A stretch of 64,000 nt of DNA, taken from Euphorbia lathyris (lineage: Eukaryota > Streptophyta > Magnoliopsida > Malpighiales > Euphorbiaceae). Below, in pieces: positions 23,014 through 35,281 of this stretch. The notes beneath the pieces are model-generated. The model was given only the letters and a program-made list of their open reading frames with translations, was not told the DNA's origin and searched no databases. Within the stretch, counting starts at the first letter, position 1. Each line of letters opens with the position of its first letter. Where the stretch lies: NCBI RefSeq assembly GCF_963576675.1, contig NC_088919.1, positions 50,366,501 through 50,430,500 on the forward strand. Reading direction: 5' to 3'. The position numbers and the translations under genes are program-made.

Positions 23014-23673
23014 ATGGTTGAATACGTAACATCCCTTTCTGGAAGGCGGCGTACTGGGCTGCAGGGAAGATGATTTTCCTTCCTATATAGGGATGAACTT
23101 CCCCAAGATTGACACATTGACTCCTGAAATGATTCGTTAGGAGAGGTTGTGTTAATCTCGGGGTGCACCATGGGACACGTCCATCCCATGGTGCCAATTT
23201 TGAAGCGGATGCGTAATCTTGGTACCGGATTAGTTAGTTTCACTTTGAAATGATTAGTTAATAGAGTTCATTGTGGCAATCTTGTTGTAAATTTTGATAA
23301 TGTTATGATTTGAATGTCGTTATTGTGACAATCTTGTTGTAAATTTTGATAATGTTATGATTTGAATGTTAGAATCCGTTGTTGTTTGCCCTTTTTTGTT
23401 ATATACCACTTCGCGAATTAGCTTCAAAACACATCCAGGCTTCGCATATGCGAACTAAATTCATCAAGCAAACCTAAACATTTACTTCGCAGACTTCGCA
23501 TAGTATGAAATATGCGAAGTCAGACGGGATGGGGCGAGCCGCGCGTAAATATTGGGGGTATTTTTGGAAAGTCACACAAAATGAGTCTAGATATGTAATA
23601 GGTTGAGTAAATGGGTTAAATATGTAAATGGGCCTCCCATTTGACCTAGTTTTGTAATTTTCCCTCTTAAAAA

Positions 23674-24544
23674 ATGTGGATTTTTAATAGAATATGAATT
23701 AAAAATTAGTTTTAAAAATATAGTTTTTAATAAATTATTAGAAAATGAGGATTAAATATGTAAGATTATAACCGACATGTCAAAATTATTATTAACTGTT
23801 ACTTTAACCCTTCTAAATATTAATTATGTCTAAGATATTTAGTGTATTACTGATACAAATTCTTTTAAAATGCTAAAATTAAATCTGCTGCCTATAAGTT
23901 AATCACAATTTACTTTTATCAAATTGTCTAAAATAATTTATTGTGTTATTAATATAGTTACAAAAAAACCAGCAAAAAAATGTACGAAACAGCTTCAATT
24001 TATCGACAAACTTGTTTGGAAGGTCCAATGTGACGGCTAAATAATAATCAAACTAATCTTTTCAAATTTTCGATATTGAGGACTTAAATTGATCTTATTT
24101 GGAAACGTTAAGGATAAATTTACACAATGTTTAGTCCCCCTATTTTAAAAAAGACATTATAATGTGACTATCTTTTGTTACTGTTAAATTTTTGGTCCTT
24201 TTATCTTTTTTAACCGTTATATTCGGCATAAATAGATAACCAGAAAATACCAGAGTAATATGGTCATTTTGTACCACACTATGACTGTCCTGAAAGCTAA
24301 AACATATTTGGTTAAAAATCTAAAAAAAAAGAAGACAAAAGACCAAATGTTAACAGTGACAAAAAAAGACCTTATAATATGTTTTTTAAAATAAAGTGAG
24401 ACGTAAAAAGGCAAGGACTAAATATATATTTAATTACTGTTCATATTAATTTATTAAAATAAAAAACAAATTTTTAATCTTTTAATAATTACTTATAATA
24501 AAAAAATATCTACATACATATTTATTTATTTATTTAATATATCA

Positions 24545-24548
<4 letters not shown>
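23674..24548. other. AT-rich spacer with a foldback MITE
   Basis: No gene. A foldback element lies at 24132-24420; the remainder is low-complexity AT-rich sequence. Confidence 0.6.
24132..24420. mobile_element. Small foldback MITE
   Basis: A 289-bp imperfect palindrome from TAGTCCCCCTATTTT to AAGGCAAGGACTA. The arms include TTTTTGTCACTGTTAACATT read from the right arm. Superfamily is unclear; TA flanks are possible. The 65-codon minus-strand ORF is just one arm. Confidence 0.6.

Positions 24549-24576
<28 letters not shown>
24549..24576. repeat. (AT)n microsatellite
   Basis: A dinucleotide run immediately before a TGTTAGGATT sequence. Confidence 0.9.
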
Positions 24577-24580
<4 letters not shown>

Positions 24581-24753
24581 AGGATTAATTGGGTATGGAT
24601 CTAATTAATCTGACCCGTCCGAAATGGAACAGACCAAGCGTATCTTAAGAGATGAAGAATTAGGGTTTTAGCTTCCTATAAAAGGCTTAGCCCTAATCAC
24701 AACACAAGGTTGAAACATAAAAGAAAAAGGTTGCCTCCCCTTGCTTCATGTGC

Positions 24754-24784
<31 letters not shown>

Positions 24785-24833
24785 TCACTTCAGTATGTGG
24801 ATTATTCAGTCTTTCCTGGCTAACGTTGTGTGC
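24577..24833 (+). promoter_or_regulatory. Promoter-like segment with TATA box, possibly part of an LTR
   Basis: TATAAAAG at 24677-24684 is followed by a leader-like stretch (CACAACACAAGGTTGAAAC) and a (CT)n run at 24759-24785. The TGTTAGGATTAATT opening and the spacing resemble a plant copia-type LTR. It is cut by the CACTA-like element at 24834, and the continuation may lie at 31660-31926. No second LTR is visible, so this is a suggestion. Confidence 0.4.
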
Positions 24834-25459
24834 CACTACAAGAAATCGTTTATTTTGTGGGGAAATATTTCGCCACTAAATACTATCTTTTCGCCACTAA
24901 AGGCTTTAGTGGCGAACTTAGAGTTCATCCTCGGTTCGCCATCCTATAGGCGCCACAGTAGGTACTTATGGCGAATTGCACTTTCGCCACAATTGGATAT
25001 CATATTATGGCGACATATATATCCTCACTCATCTCATTTATTTCCCCACTGATAAATATTTCATTGGGTTTAATATTTAGTTTTGTGGGAAACAAATTCG
25101 CCACTAAAAAATCATAGTTTGTGGGGAACATAATATATTGCCACTAATAAGTGGACAATGTGTGACGAAAAATTTGACATAATTGATATATATATATTAT
25201 CTGAAATACCTATTTCGCCACTAATAAGTGACATTGTGTTACGAAATATTCGTCACAATTGATATATATCTTATGTGGAATATATATTTCGCCACTGATG
25301 AGTTACATTGTGTGTCAAAAAGTTCTCCATAATTGATTTATATTTTATAGGGAATATTATAAATTCGCCACAATAAAAATGTATAATTGTATAAAAATCG
25401 CCACAAAACATATAAGTCATTTTGATAAAAATAAAATTCCCATAAAATATAAAAATATA

Positions 25460-28400
25460 TATATTAATGAGAATTTAATCTCAAATTCATTAATTGATTT
25501 TGATTAATTTAATTTGATATTTCTAAAAAAATATGATATCTTAACAAAATTATAATAATAAAAGTTTATAAATTAAACAATAATAATAAAACAAAATTCA
25601 TCATTAATTAGCATAAAGTTTGAAATTGTACAACCAATCCTAAAAAGCATTTAACAACTTACAAAATGCACTAGCTAGTTATAGCCACAGTGTGTCAAAA
25701 AGATTACATCAAATTCATCTTAATATGTTAAGATAATTACAAAATACCAATGTATCCATAAATATTTACTTTGAACCGAAAACCTGTAAAAAAAACAGCA
25801 AATCAAATCAGAGAAACACTTATTATTTAAGCAAACTAGAATCTTGTTTTTTCATGCAGTATTATTAACTATTCTTTTGCAAAGAAAACTATTCAAGTTT
25901 TCCAATGAAATGCAATCATGATTCAAAAGCCAATTTATAGAATTACATAAAAGATATTTTACTTATATTGTTAAGCCTTGTGTATCAGTATATGATGTGC
26001 CTATTGAAAAACGACACATCCATACAATGCTTATACACTTTCATTAATGATGTCTAAAGTATATATCAATTTTATTAGTAACAAGATCTCATCACCCTCT
26101 TGACAAAATTTTCAAGCACAAAGAGATCATTAATTAAAAAGAGCATAACACACAATAATATAACATTGACTTTATCAAATATATTAAGACCAAAATTTAC
26201 CTTTTATGAGTTGGCCTTCGTCAACAAGGTCAAACACATAAACTAGTAATTTCTGATAAAGTCTAATGTTCATATGATAGCCAGAAGTCTAATGTTCATG
26301 TGATAGCTATAAGTCCAATAATTGGTTTCACATTGGATGTCAAATTGCCCAAGAAAATATGATAAATTCACAGCAACTTGTCTAATAGATGCTAGAAATG
26401 CAATACACTAAGGCGTCACTATAGTATCCTACTCCAGCATCCAGAAATTCACATATGAAAATGTGCAGATGTTTTAGCCGATTGTCAGTTACTAGTCATG
26501 AAACAGGGCTTACATTCTTAAATTTATGCCTTGTGATATATAACAGCAAAACAGGGCTTACATTCTTCAATTTGTAAGCTTCACATATTATATTGGCTTA
26601 AGGTTCAATTTGCACCCTATTCTACATATTAGAAGTCAATTAGATACACATCCTTTTAAAATCAACAATTCAGTCTCCAACCTATATCAAAGCCACCAAA
26701 TAGTAAAAACCAAAAAAAAAGAAGCATAATTGGGTGGAATAAATAAGATATACCAACTCAAAATCGGCCATTTGCGAGGAAGTTATCGAAGTTTTAGGAT
26801 TCCTCCTTGGCAAAGTGACTGGTTATGAACTGAATGAAGGAAAAATATTGTTAATGAACACATATGAGAAGGTTCTATGGTAGATATAGGTTTAAGCATA
26901 TGAATTACCAAAATCTGAAATTGAAACAATACCAAAAACTACAAAAGAACAAAGTAGGTTGCTCAAAGTCTGATGCCCTCTTAATTGATTGAGGATGAAC
27001 AAAGACGAAATCGGTTAGGATCAAGCGAGAATCATCTCATACTGAAAATTACTTTAGTCACTTGCATATTAAATTTGTCTGCCTAACTTTATGGCATCTT
27101 ATGTTTAACGAAGATTCTGACTCCTTGAAAATGTAAATTATGGCATCTAAAAAGTTTATTTAGATAATATAATTTAAAAAAGGAAAAGAAGAACTATACT
27201 TTTCTTTTCCAAAATCTACTGAAAACTCCAAGTGTGTAGCATGATGAATAAACTATAGTTTCTGGGAAGGTATAATTACAAAAATTGTAGGATGTTACAG
27301 TAAAAATCCCACATCAAGATGAATTTACAACAAACTCTACCAAACCACTCAAAATTGATGCTTATACCGTTCCAGACAAACAAATAACTAAAATTAATTA
27401 GAGGTATCAGTAAGATAGGACAGACAAACCATAATTCGTACTAGGAAACTACACATTAAATTATCCGGTGATTAAAGCAATTCGATATTTGACAAAACAA
27501 CCAAAGCATATGCAATTCCAAGTACCAAGAACCTCGAAAGACTATTTCAGAGTGTTCTTTTCAAAACAGAGATAGAAAACGTGGTTACCTTAGAACACGG
27601 TTTACAATTTCTTGTTTTTTTGTTCATAAGTTAAGGCCTACTATTCAATCAACTTGGAGCATTCTCATTGGACACTATGTCACAGACAGAAGATATGGAT
27701 ATCCCAATGATGTTGTAAAATTCCCTGAAATAAAAACAATATTAGTCATATAAAATCAACTTATTTTGAGTGGAAGAAACGAGAAACCTGCATTTGTTAT
27801 TGCTGGAGGATTCAGATCAAACTGTTCTCCAACATGAGGCAAAAAAGAAGTTCCCAGATAGAGAGAAATGGGGTTGTTATCATTATTAGAAACATGAACC
27901 AGCCAGAGCAACCAATACAAAAAATTTGTAAAAAACAGTATCACGACTAATGAGCATACTCATCAACAAAGAGAAAATCATGTACATCCACAAAAGCTCT
28001 GAAGTGAGAGCTGACTGAGACAGTTACTAGAGTGACATTTTAGTGTTAAATATTTGCAGGAAAAGTAAAATTCTGGAGTTAAATATATCTCCCACTTTAA
28101 TCTAGTAATTGAGCACTTTGTTGACCAGAATAAGATAGACAAAATCAAAAAACTTTTAACTCCACCAAACCTGTCCAGTAACCTTTTTCCGCTAGAGGCA
28201 CATATGTTTGGTAAGTTGGTCATCCTTGAAGAGTCTCCAGTCAAAAACTCCAATTACAACCTAACCCTGGTGTTGCTCGATTTAACCAAAGAGAGAAATT
28301 TCATTAGAAATTTCTACTAGATGATTAGAAGAATGTTAAACACAGAGAAACATTTACCAATAGAGTGTATGTCTCAACAAATCTTGGTATCCAATCAGAG

Positions 28401-28871
28401 AAGGATAAATTTTTGGCAAATTTCCCTCTTTATCATCTTCCACTTTAATTCCCACATTCTGTTGCCATAATATAATGAAAAGTCATATATCTAAACCATA
28501 AGAGATTAAAAAATTGATAATGAAGTCATAAATTTTAATATGCAGTAATTAGAACTATAATAGAATTGACAACATTTAAACTCATAACTTCAGAATAACA
28601 CTTAAAACAAACTTTAACTCCTAATTAGAAATCCAAATCTAATATTAAGCAGAAAATTAAAACTTTACCTTGGAGAGAGAGAGAGAGGATAGTAGTCTGT
28701 TTCAATTTGAAGCATACAGAAAATGATACGAATCTAAACGACAAAAATGGATGGAAGAAGGACCCACTTCCATGATTTGTTAGAGAAACCAGTTTTCGGA
28801 TTTGTTAGAGAACCCACTTCCGCGATTTCGAGGTCAGAAAAACTCGATCAACCACTAATGTGTGGGAACCC
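25460..28871. other. Interior of the CACTA-like element, unrecognised
   Basis: AT-rich DNA with several moderately open minus-strand stretches (27756-27944, 27978-28253) that look like isolated exons, but I recognise none. Two short tandem duplications are present: 'agtctaatgttcatatgatag' type (26263-26310) and 'acagggcttacattctt' type (26502 and 26553). A (GA)n run lies at 28676-28687. Captured host gene fragments would be expected in such an element; identity is unknown. Confidence 0.4.
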
Positions 28872-29289
28872 TGTCAAATTACAACATTAGAAAGGAATCA
28901 AAACCAAATAGTGATGCAGCGAAATTAAACAGACTTTCGTCCTAAACGGTTGTTCGCGCACGAACAATGCACTAACGAAAATTGGAAAGAGAGAGAATAA
29001 ACTCTGAAATTTTATTAATCAATAACTGCCTTACATAAGGTGGGGGTCGAGCCTTTATATAGGCTGACCAATAAAACCTAATCCGAAACCTAAAAGGAAA
29101 AGCAATAAAACAGGAAAATAACCGAAAGTGCGATAAAAACACAAAACGCCGTTTTGAGGCCCTAAACGACCTCGGATGGCTAAAAAACGCGTCCGCCATG
29201 GGTCATTGACCCATGGGTTTTATTCAATGGGCCGAATCCAATAAAATTAGGGTCAGAAATCGCTAAATTCCAATGATCTCGTTTTATCT

Positions 29290-30471
29290 TCAAAATCTCA
29301 GTTTCGGGTCCGCTTTCTCCAAATAGTTCAAGGCCCGCTCCACTTCATCATTCTCCCCTGGGTGAACAGAATTCGCCCTCGAATGGTCATCATTAGAAGA
29401 ATCCCCAGAAAAAGGAATCAGGTGCTTCACATTAAAAACATCTGCAGTGCGAATATGACTAGGCAACTTCAACCGGTAAGCATTTGGGTTGATTTTCTCC
29501 ACAATCTCCACGGGCCCTATCTTCTTAGCAGACAGGTTGTTATAATCTCCCACGGAGTACCTTCCCTTAGTCAGGACAGCCCAAACAAAATCCCCAACTT
29601 CGAACTCTACGTGGCGACGCTTCCTATCCACATATTTCTTGTAATTGCTGGCTGCCGTCACAAGATTATCATGAACTTGCTTATGCACCTCCACCAAGCT
29701 GTTCACAAAAGTTTCTGCCTTCCCATGCACGCGCGTCTTATCTGGTAATGGTACCAAATCAAGTGGACCTCTTGGAACAATAGAATAAACCACAGCAAAA
29801 GGACAGAAACCCGTACTGCGATTAACAGCATGGTTGTGTGCAAACTCAGCTTTGCTCAACAATACATCCCACGTTTTAGCCTTGTCACCAATCAAACAAC
29901 GCAACAGATTGCCTAAGGACCGATTCACAACTTCAGTTTGCCCATCAGTTTGAGGATGGTAGGCACTACTAAAATTCAATTGTGTATTGACCATTTTCCA
30001 CAAACTACGCCAAAAATGGCTAACAAATCGAGTGTCTCGATCAGAAACGATAGTTTCTGGCAAGCCGTGCAGCTTATAAACCTCTCGGAAGAACAATTGG
30101 GCTACTTGAACAACATCAGTTGTCTTTTTACAAGGAATAAAGTGTACCATTTTTGAAAAACGATCCACCCCAACAAAAATAGAATCATTGCCTCGTTGTG
30201 TACGCGGTAACCCCAACACAAAGTCCATACTGATGTCTACCCACGGCTGTGTAGGAATAGGAAGTGGACGATACAACCCTGCATTAGTAGCTGTTCCCTT
30301 CGAAACTTGGCAAACGCGACATCTCTGTACCAATTTCTCCACTTCTTTTCTGATAGAAGGCCAGAAGTAATTGGCCTGAACCAACTGCAAGGTACGATCC
30401 CGGCCCAGATGACCTTCTCCATGCAGCTCTTCAATAATTTTTAACCGCCAACTACAATCAGGGACACACAA
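29290..30471 (-). CDS. Gypsy integrase fragment
   Basis: A 393-codon ORF with no natural start; it is the tail of a pol polyprotein. It contains the HHCC zinc finger (HGEGHLGRDRT with CRVCQVSKG), the catalytic core with D in SMDFVLGLPRTQRGNDSIF, D in IVSDRDTRF, and E in HPQTDGQTEVV. The integrase tail follows (KKIGPVEIVEKINPNAYRLK, then ADVFNVKHLIPF). It ends in an acidic stretch with no chromodomain that I can see. The closest group is uncertain: a plant Ty3/gypsy lineage other than the chromodomain-bearing element 2. It is open throughout, which is unusual for a truncated relic. Confidence 0.88.
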   Translation of the reverse strand: MCVPDCSWRLKIIEELHGEGHLGRDRTLQLVQANYFWPSIRKEVEKLVQRCRVCQVSKGTATNAGLYRPLPIPTQPWVDISMDFVLGLPRTQRGNDSIFVGVDRFSKMVHFIPCKKTTDVVQVAQLFFREVYKLHGLPETIVSDRDTRFVSHFWRSLWKMVNTQLNFSSAYHPQTDGQTEVVNRSLGNLLRCLIGDKAKTWDVLLSKAEFAHNHAVNRSTGFCPFAVVYSIVPRGPLDLVPLPDKTRVHGKAETFVNSLVEVHKQVHDNLVTAASNYKKYVDRKRRHVEFEVGDFVWAVLTKGRYSVGDYNNLSAKKIGPVEIVEKINPNAYRLKLPSHIRTADVFNVKHLIPFSGDSSNDDHSRANSVHPGENDEVERALNYLEKADPKLRF

Positions 30472-30521
30472 CTGGTTGAACTTGAATAGAAAACCATCTT
30501 GAAGGTGGTAACCTGTACGCT

Positions 30522-30702
30522 CTCGGGTGGCTAAAAAACACGTCCGCCATCAGTCTATAGACCAATGGGTTTTATTCAATGGGCCGAATCCAATAAAATT
30601 AGGGTCCGAAATCGCTAAATTCCAATGATCCCGTTTTATCTTTAAAATCTCAGTTTCGGGTCCGCTTTCTCCAAATAGTTCAAGGCCCGCTCCACTTCAT
30701 CA
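30522..30702 (-). repeat. Second copy of pol end plus LTR edge
   Basis: 30522-30702 repeats 29171-29350 in the same orientation with a few differences, including a changed patch where copy 1 reads GGGTCATTGACCCATGGG. The duplicated piece spans the LTR edge and the last codons of pol. Confidence 0.88.
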
Positions 30703-31659
30703 AATAGCTTAAGAGATGGTTGATTCTCAGGTTATTGTAAAAGAGAGAGAATCGTTTAACTGGCCTTGAAGGACCTAAGACGATGCTATTTCTACCATCC
30801 AAGAGACCTAATCTCCAATTTCAGGTTACCCATAGAAATCAGATTTTGATTTGAGTTTCCACAAAGAGAGAATGGGAGGTTAGGTTTTCTGATGATGAGA
30901 ATCGCAAAAGAGATAAGATGTTTCCCGAACATATCATAAAAAAATTAAGTTTTTTCTATTGAGACGCCTAAAAATGGCGCTCTTTTTTTCATTTTATTGT
31001 GGGGATTTTATCAATTTTCCCACTGATGTTTTCATAAATCAGTGGTGAAATTAATATTTCCCCATTAAATTTTGATGATTTTTTCTCTTTAAATCTTTTT
31101 CTTTTTTAATTCATTGATCTAGTCCTATATAATTTGATAAGTGAGTCATTTTTATAATTTTTAATTTACATAATAAAATTTTAAATTCTAAAGATGAATT
31201 TATGAATAATTACTTTTTTTAAAATATTATGAATAATTACTTAAAATGATTTTAAAGGGGAAAATCATAAATTTCTCATAAATACACTATTGTTTAGTGG
31301 TCCTGTTAAAAAGTCTTCACTAAATGCATACACTATTATGGGGAATAATGTAATTCGCCACTATGAAGAGTTTATGTGGGGAATTAACATGTTCGCCACT
31401 AAAACATGTCATTGTTTTGTGGGGAAAACTTTAAATTCCACATAAAACATATCTAATTTTGTGACGAATTAAGTATTCATCACTATAAATTATGTTTTTA
31501 TGTCGAATATATTGGATCTCCACTAATATATCATTTTATGTGGGGAATAAATAAGTTTCCCACTGAAATCTCATGATCAGTGGTGAAATAAATATTCCCC
31601 GCTAATCTATTAATTTTAGTGGCGACTAATATTTCCCCACTGGTTGCCTGTTATCGGTG

Positions 31660-31926
31660 GTACAAGATCGTGGTGCTAAGATCCGTTTTCGCTACTCTGA
31701 GAGATCTACAGGTTCTGCGATTCAAGAAAGTATGCCCGAACTTGTATATCTCAAATGGATTAATTGTCGTTTATATCTTCATTAGTATCAGACCCACAGA
31801 TTTTGTACTCTGTGTTTTTTTGTATCCATAGATAATGATCGTATTGATGTGTTTATATATATTCTTGATTTTGTTCTTGGTTTTTTTTGGTATAAACATG
31901 TTTTTTTATTAGTATGATCTTCTTAT
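31660..31926 (+). other. Flank of the CACTA-like element
   Basis: TACAAGATCGTGGTGCTAAG begins a moderately open stretch that may continue 24577-24833. Nothing conclusive; the 70-codon ORF mixes element end and flank. Confidence 0.3.
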
Positions 31927-31931
31927 CAATC

Positions 31932-34550
31932 TTGTAACATCCGTGTCCAAAATTTAATCTTTATACGGTATTTTTATCGCATTATCAATATTGTATTATC
32001 TTTTGATTTATTAATCAACCAAGTGGATGTTACAAGTATATGATTGGAGTTTGTTCAAATTATTTTTATGTGCAAATTGAGGAATTGGGAAAAAGTTTAT
32101 AATTAATTAGTGACCTTTTGTTAAAAATTAAAAATTATAGGTTAAGTTAAAAATAATAAAAAAAAAAACTAATTTCGTGATGCACCATAGTTTATAAGAA
32201 TGAGTGCAATCTTAATATAATTATAATATATTATAAATTCTATATTATATAAACATTTTTTTTGACACATGTATAAAAATAACTAAAAATCTTAATATAA
32301 TAAGTTATAAATTTATGACAAATGTAAACCTTGTGTCTAGCATCAGGATATTCTTATTGACACATGGTTTATCAAATTGTTAAAGATTGACATATGGCAT
32401 ATATAATTTGATGAATAAAGTTTTATTCTTTATAAAATTCCTATATAAGCTCCATATGAATTGGGAGAGAGATCCTTTGATCTATCGTTTAGATTAAGGA
32501 GAATGTTGGGGTGAGTAAATTATTAAAAGAAAAAAAAATATACATAATCATTATATTGGTCTTGATATTTAAAGAAAGTTTGGAGAGGAGATAAATAAAT
32601 TGTGTTTTTCTCGATTCAATCGAACCATGAAGAAATAGTATACGAAACCAAACTTCTGACAGCGGCGTGAATCAACGACTATCAATGGATCACATCGACG
32701 AATTTTTTGTGACCAACGACGACATTTCGGTAACGAAATTTTTTACCCAAATTATTTCGATAGTTTTGGTAAATTTTAATAGATTTACGATTAACGATTT
32801 AGCGTCTATGAATTACTAATAGAATATAAATTTTAGGCTAGTTGTCCTTTAGATTTATCGAAGTGAAATTCCGTATTAAGACTTTTAGCCGTGTAACGAG
32901 TTTAAAAGTATAATTGGTCCAAAATAATTAAGTCGGTTTAGAATTAATATCTCAGCGATAAAAAATTAATCCAATAAGAATATTTTAATTATTTTAAATT
33001 CTATAATAAATATGTTAAGCATTTTAATTTTTAGAGTTCAAATGAGTTATAAATTAAAAATGACTCATACCGATATTTGCCAATCAGAGTCGTAATATAG
33101 AGTCGTAATATAAAGGTTAGTACAATACTTCGAATATAAAAATCTATACGGATAAACTTCTAGCTGTGTTACTAGTCTAACTGAACCTTCGGTCAGAATT
33201 AACGGTACAAGTTTAGTATTATAGATTACAATTTCAGTGACGAACATAAATAGTCTAATAGAAACGTTCGGTTTAAAATTTAATTTTATATGATAATTAA
33301 GTGACGTTAATTTATCGAATTAAAATACCTTGAAAATAGAATGACTAATACTAATATTTATCCAGTAGAGTCGGTATAAAGTCGAATATAAAATTAGTAC
33401 AAGAAATTGAATTTAAAACTAGTTCAAATAAACTTATGACAATATAACGAGTCTAATGGTGTACTCGGTCTAAATTAATTATATTAGTTTAATGTTATAC
33501 GTAACTATTCACATGACAGATAAAAATAAGTTTTAGTCTTAAACTATTTAAGTGGTTTTGAATATGTTTTATTAATTGTTTAAAATATATTGTTTAAAAT
33601 ATTCGTACACTTTTGATTTTCATTATATAAAGAATAATTATTCATTATCGTAGTATTTCGGAAATTTGGTCGAAAGAAATGAATTTGACAATCTTATGTG
33701 AATTGTTTTTGGATTGAGAAAACTGTTTCGGTTATTGTTAATATTTATGAGATTTGGATTGAAATCCAATATGATTTTTATGCTGTGATATTTTGAAGGA
33801 TAGGTAAAATGGTTTTGTCCATCTAGGATTGCCCGAGGTAGGAGTTGTATTAATTGTAAGACCATACCTAAGGGCGGTATGGCCAGAGTGCACGGCTGGT
33901 AGTCCTAACGTTAGGCAAGGCGAGATATGAATGAGATATCTCGATTATTGATATGATTGATGTTATGATAAGCTACACGGGTGGAATTCGAGGATGGACA
34001 CACACACAAATTTTGTATTACGTTTTGATAATGTTTGATGATTTGAATTATAATGTTTTACGTTTGTTTGATTACGAGTTGATTTATTAAAGCGATTTAT
34101 TTGATTACGACTTGGTTTGTAAGCGATTTATTTGATTATGAGTTGGTTTGTTAAAGCGGTTTATTCGATTTAATTCGTTTTGATAAAGTGATTTATATAT
34201 ATTAAATTATATAGTAATAAAGTGAAATATACAATTAAGTTATTAGCGCATCAATCAACGTGTCAATAAGTTAAAATGAGTTCATAAGTTCAGAGAACTA
34301 CCTAATTAAGAGAACTACCTAAATAGGTAGAACTACCTGGCTTTGATTCCCGATTTAAAAGATTAAAAGATGTTCGGGATACGTAGGAACCTTGATAGAA
34401 CTATCAAGTCCAAGCCAAATAATTAATAAAACTTTAGGTAGTCTAAATAAATTTTTATCTATTAGAAAATAGATTCGTGTTTCAGACCGATAGGCGTTCG
34501 TTATCCTATTTTCCCTTCATATCTGATGCCGTTTAGGGTCGGGTGTGACA
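31932..34550 (+). repeat. Solo LTR of the element 1 family
   Basis: A 2619-bp LTR in opposite orientation to element 1, TGTAACATCCGTGTC...GGGTGTGACA. It is flanked by a perfect 5-bp target duplication, AATCT (31927-31931 and 34551-34555). There is no interior and no second LTR, as left by recombination between two LTRs of a former element. Similarity to 934-3814 runs to both ends (for example TAAGACCATACCTAAGGGCG near 33857). Confidence 0.93.
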
Positions 34551-34739
34551 AATCTAAAATAAGTTTTTGATCCGATTAAGAAAATTTTGTCAAAAATATG
34601 TTTTTGATCTTCTATAAACGATTGAAACTCAAAAGGAATTCATATTTTTCAAAATTGTTCAAGGTCAGAATCAGCCTTGAGATGCGTGTTTCTCGAAAAA
34701 TCTATTCACAGATTGAACAAACATCTTTTTAAATTCGTT

Positions 34740-35281
34740 TTTCGACATTCTGTGTAAGCTCACCCCCACCCTCCCTCTAAGCATCACTTGGATTTTTCAC
34801 TGGCGGAAGAAGAGAGATGCACAGAAGTTTTGTTGTACCCTCAGCTACTGAATCTACCTTGGAAAAATGGTTGCAATTTCATCATCCACTTGAAGAAAAG
34901 TTTAAAATATTGCAATTGTATCGGAAAACTCTCTTCTTTGACTCCACCACTAGTATAAATTAGGGGTGGCAACGGAGCGAGGTAGAGATCGATGCATCGC
35001 CCTCAATATTTTTTAGGGTGGTTTTGGAAAATTTTAAAATAAAATTTTGAATTTTTTAACGCCTGCAGGGATGTCTACGCGTGACGAAGAATCCCTAAAT
35101 GATATGGGCGCTGAAGGATAAACTGGGGAAAAGAAAGCTACTCAAATTGCTCAATTTTCCATATTTGATATGCTCTCTAATACCATGTCGAAAGAGAAAA
35201 CTGCATATTATATGTTGATAATTTATCAAAAGATATATTAGGGTAGTTTTACCAACACATTAAACCAATTTATTTTAGCCC
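34740..35281. repeat. Family R repeat, copy d (partial)
   Basis: Shares GTGTAAGCTCACCCCCACCC onward with 43896-44450, 56610-57145 and 60750-60880. It ends AAACCAATTTATTTTAGCCC, where the foldback MITE begins. It is non-coding. Confidence 0.85.

Larger units (their letters stand above)
22213..23664. mobile_element. Mutator-like element (Pack-MULE candidate)
   Basis: A 1452-bp element with long terminal inverted repeats of about 110 bp, both starting GGGAAAATTACAAA and containing GGTCAAATGGGAGGCCCATT. It is flanked by a perfect 9-bp target duplication, TCTTAAAAA (22204-22212 and 23665-23673). The 9-bp duplication and long repeats identify the Mutator superfamily. The interior encodes no transposase. 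It has a pyrimidine-rich leader-like stretch, short ORFs and a well-formed intron (22658-23013), so it looks like host gene sequence carried by a MULE. I could not identify the source gene. Confidence 0.93.
28872..30712 (-). mobile_element. Truncated Ty3/gypsy element, 3' part
   Basis: On the minus strand: integrase end of pol (30471-29290), then an LTR with TATA signal (CTATATAAAGG near 29053-29063) ending ...TTTGACA at 28872. Gag, protease, reverse transcriptase and the other LTR are missing. The upstream end is a junction near 30513, where a second copy of the pol end and LTR edge (30522-30702) is fused on. No target duplication is found. Confidence 0.8.
24834..31659. mobile_element. CACTA-like element with nested gypsy fragment
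   Basis: The left end is CACTACAAGAAATCG, a standard CACTA terminus. Both ends carry dense subterminal repeats of the TTCGCCACTAA and TGTGGGGAA type (24850-25400 and about 30990-31650), in opposite orientation, as in CACTA transposons. The right end is degenerate: the best alignment ends TTATCGGTG at 31659, and no matching 3-bp target duplication is seen. There is no clear transposase. The interior holds short ORFs of unknown origin and a truncated gypsy element. Confidence 0.7.

Noticed and set aside
22775..23197. 140-codon minus-strand ORF across the MULE intron
   Set aside because: It is made largely of the repeated CpG-rich array and opposes the strand of the splice signals.
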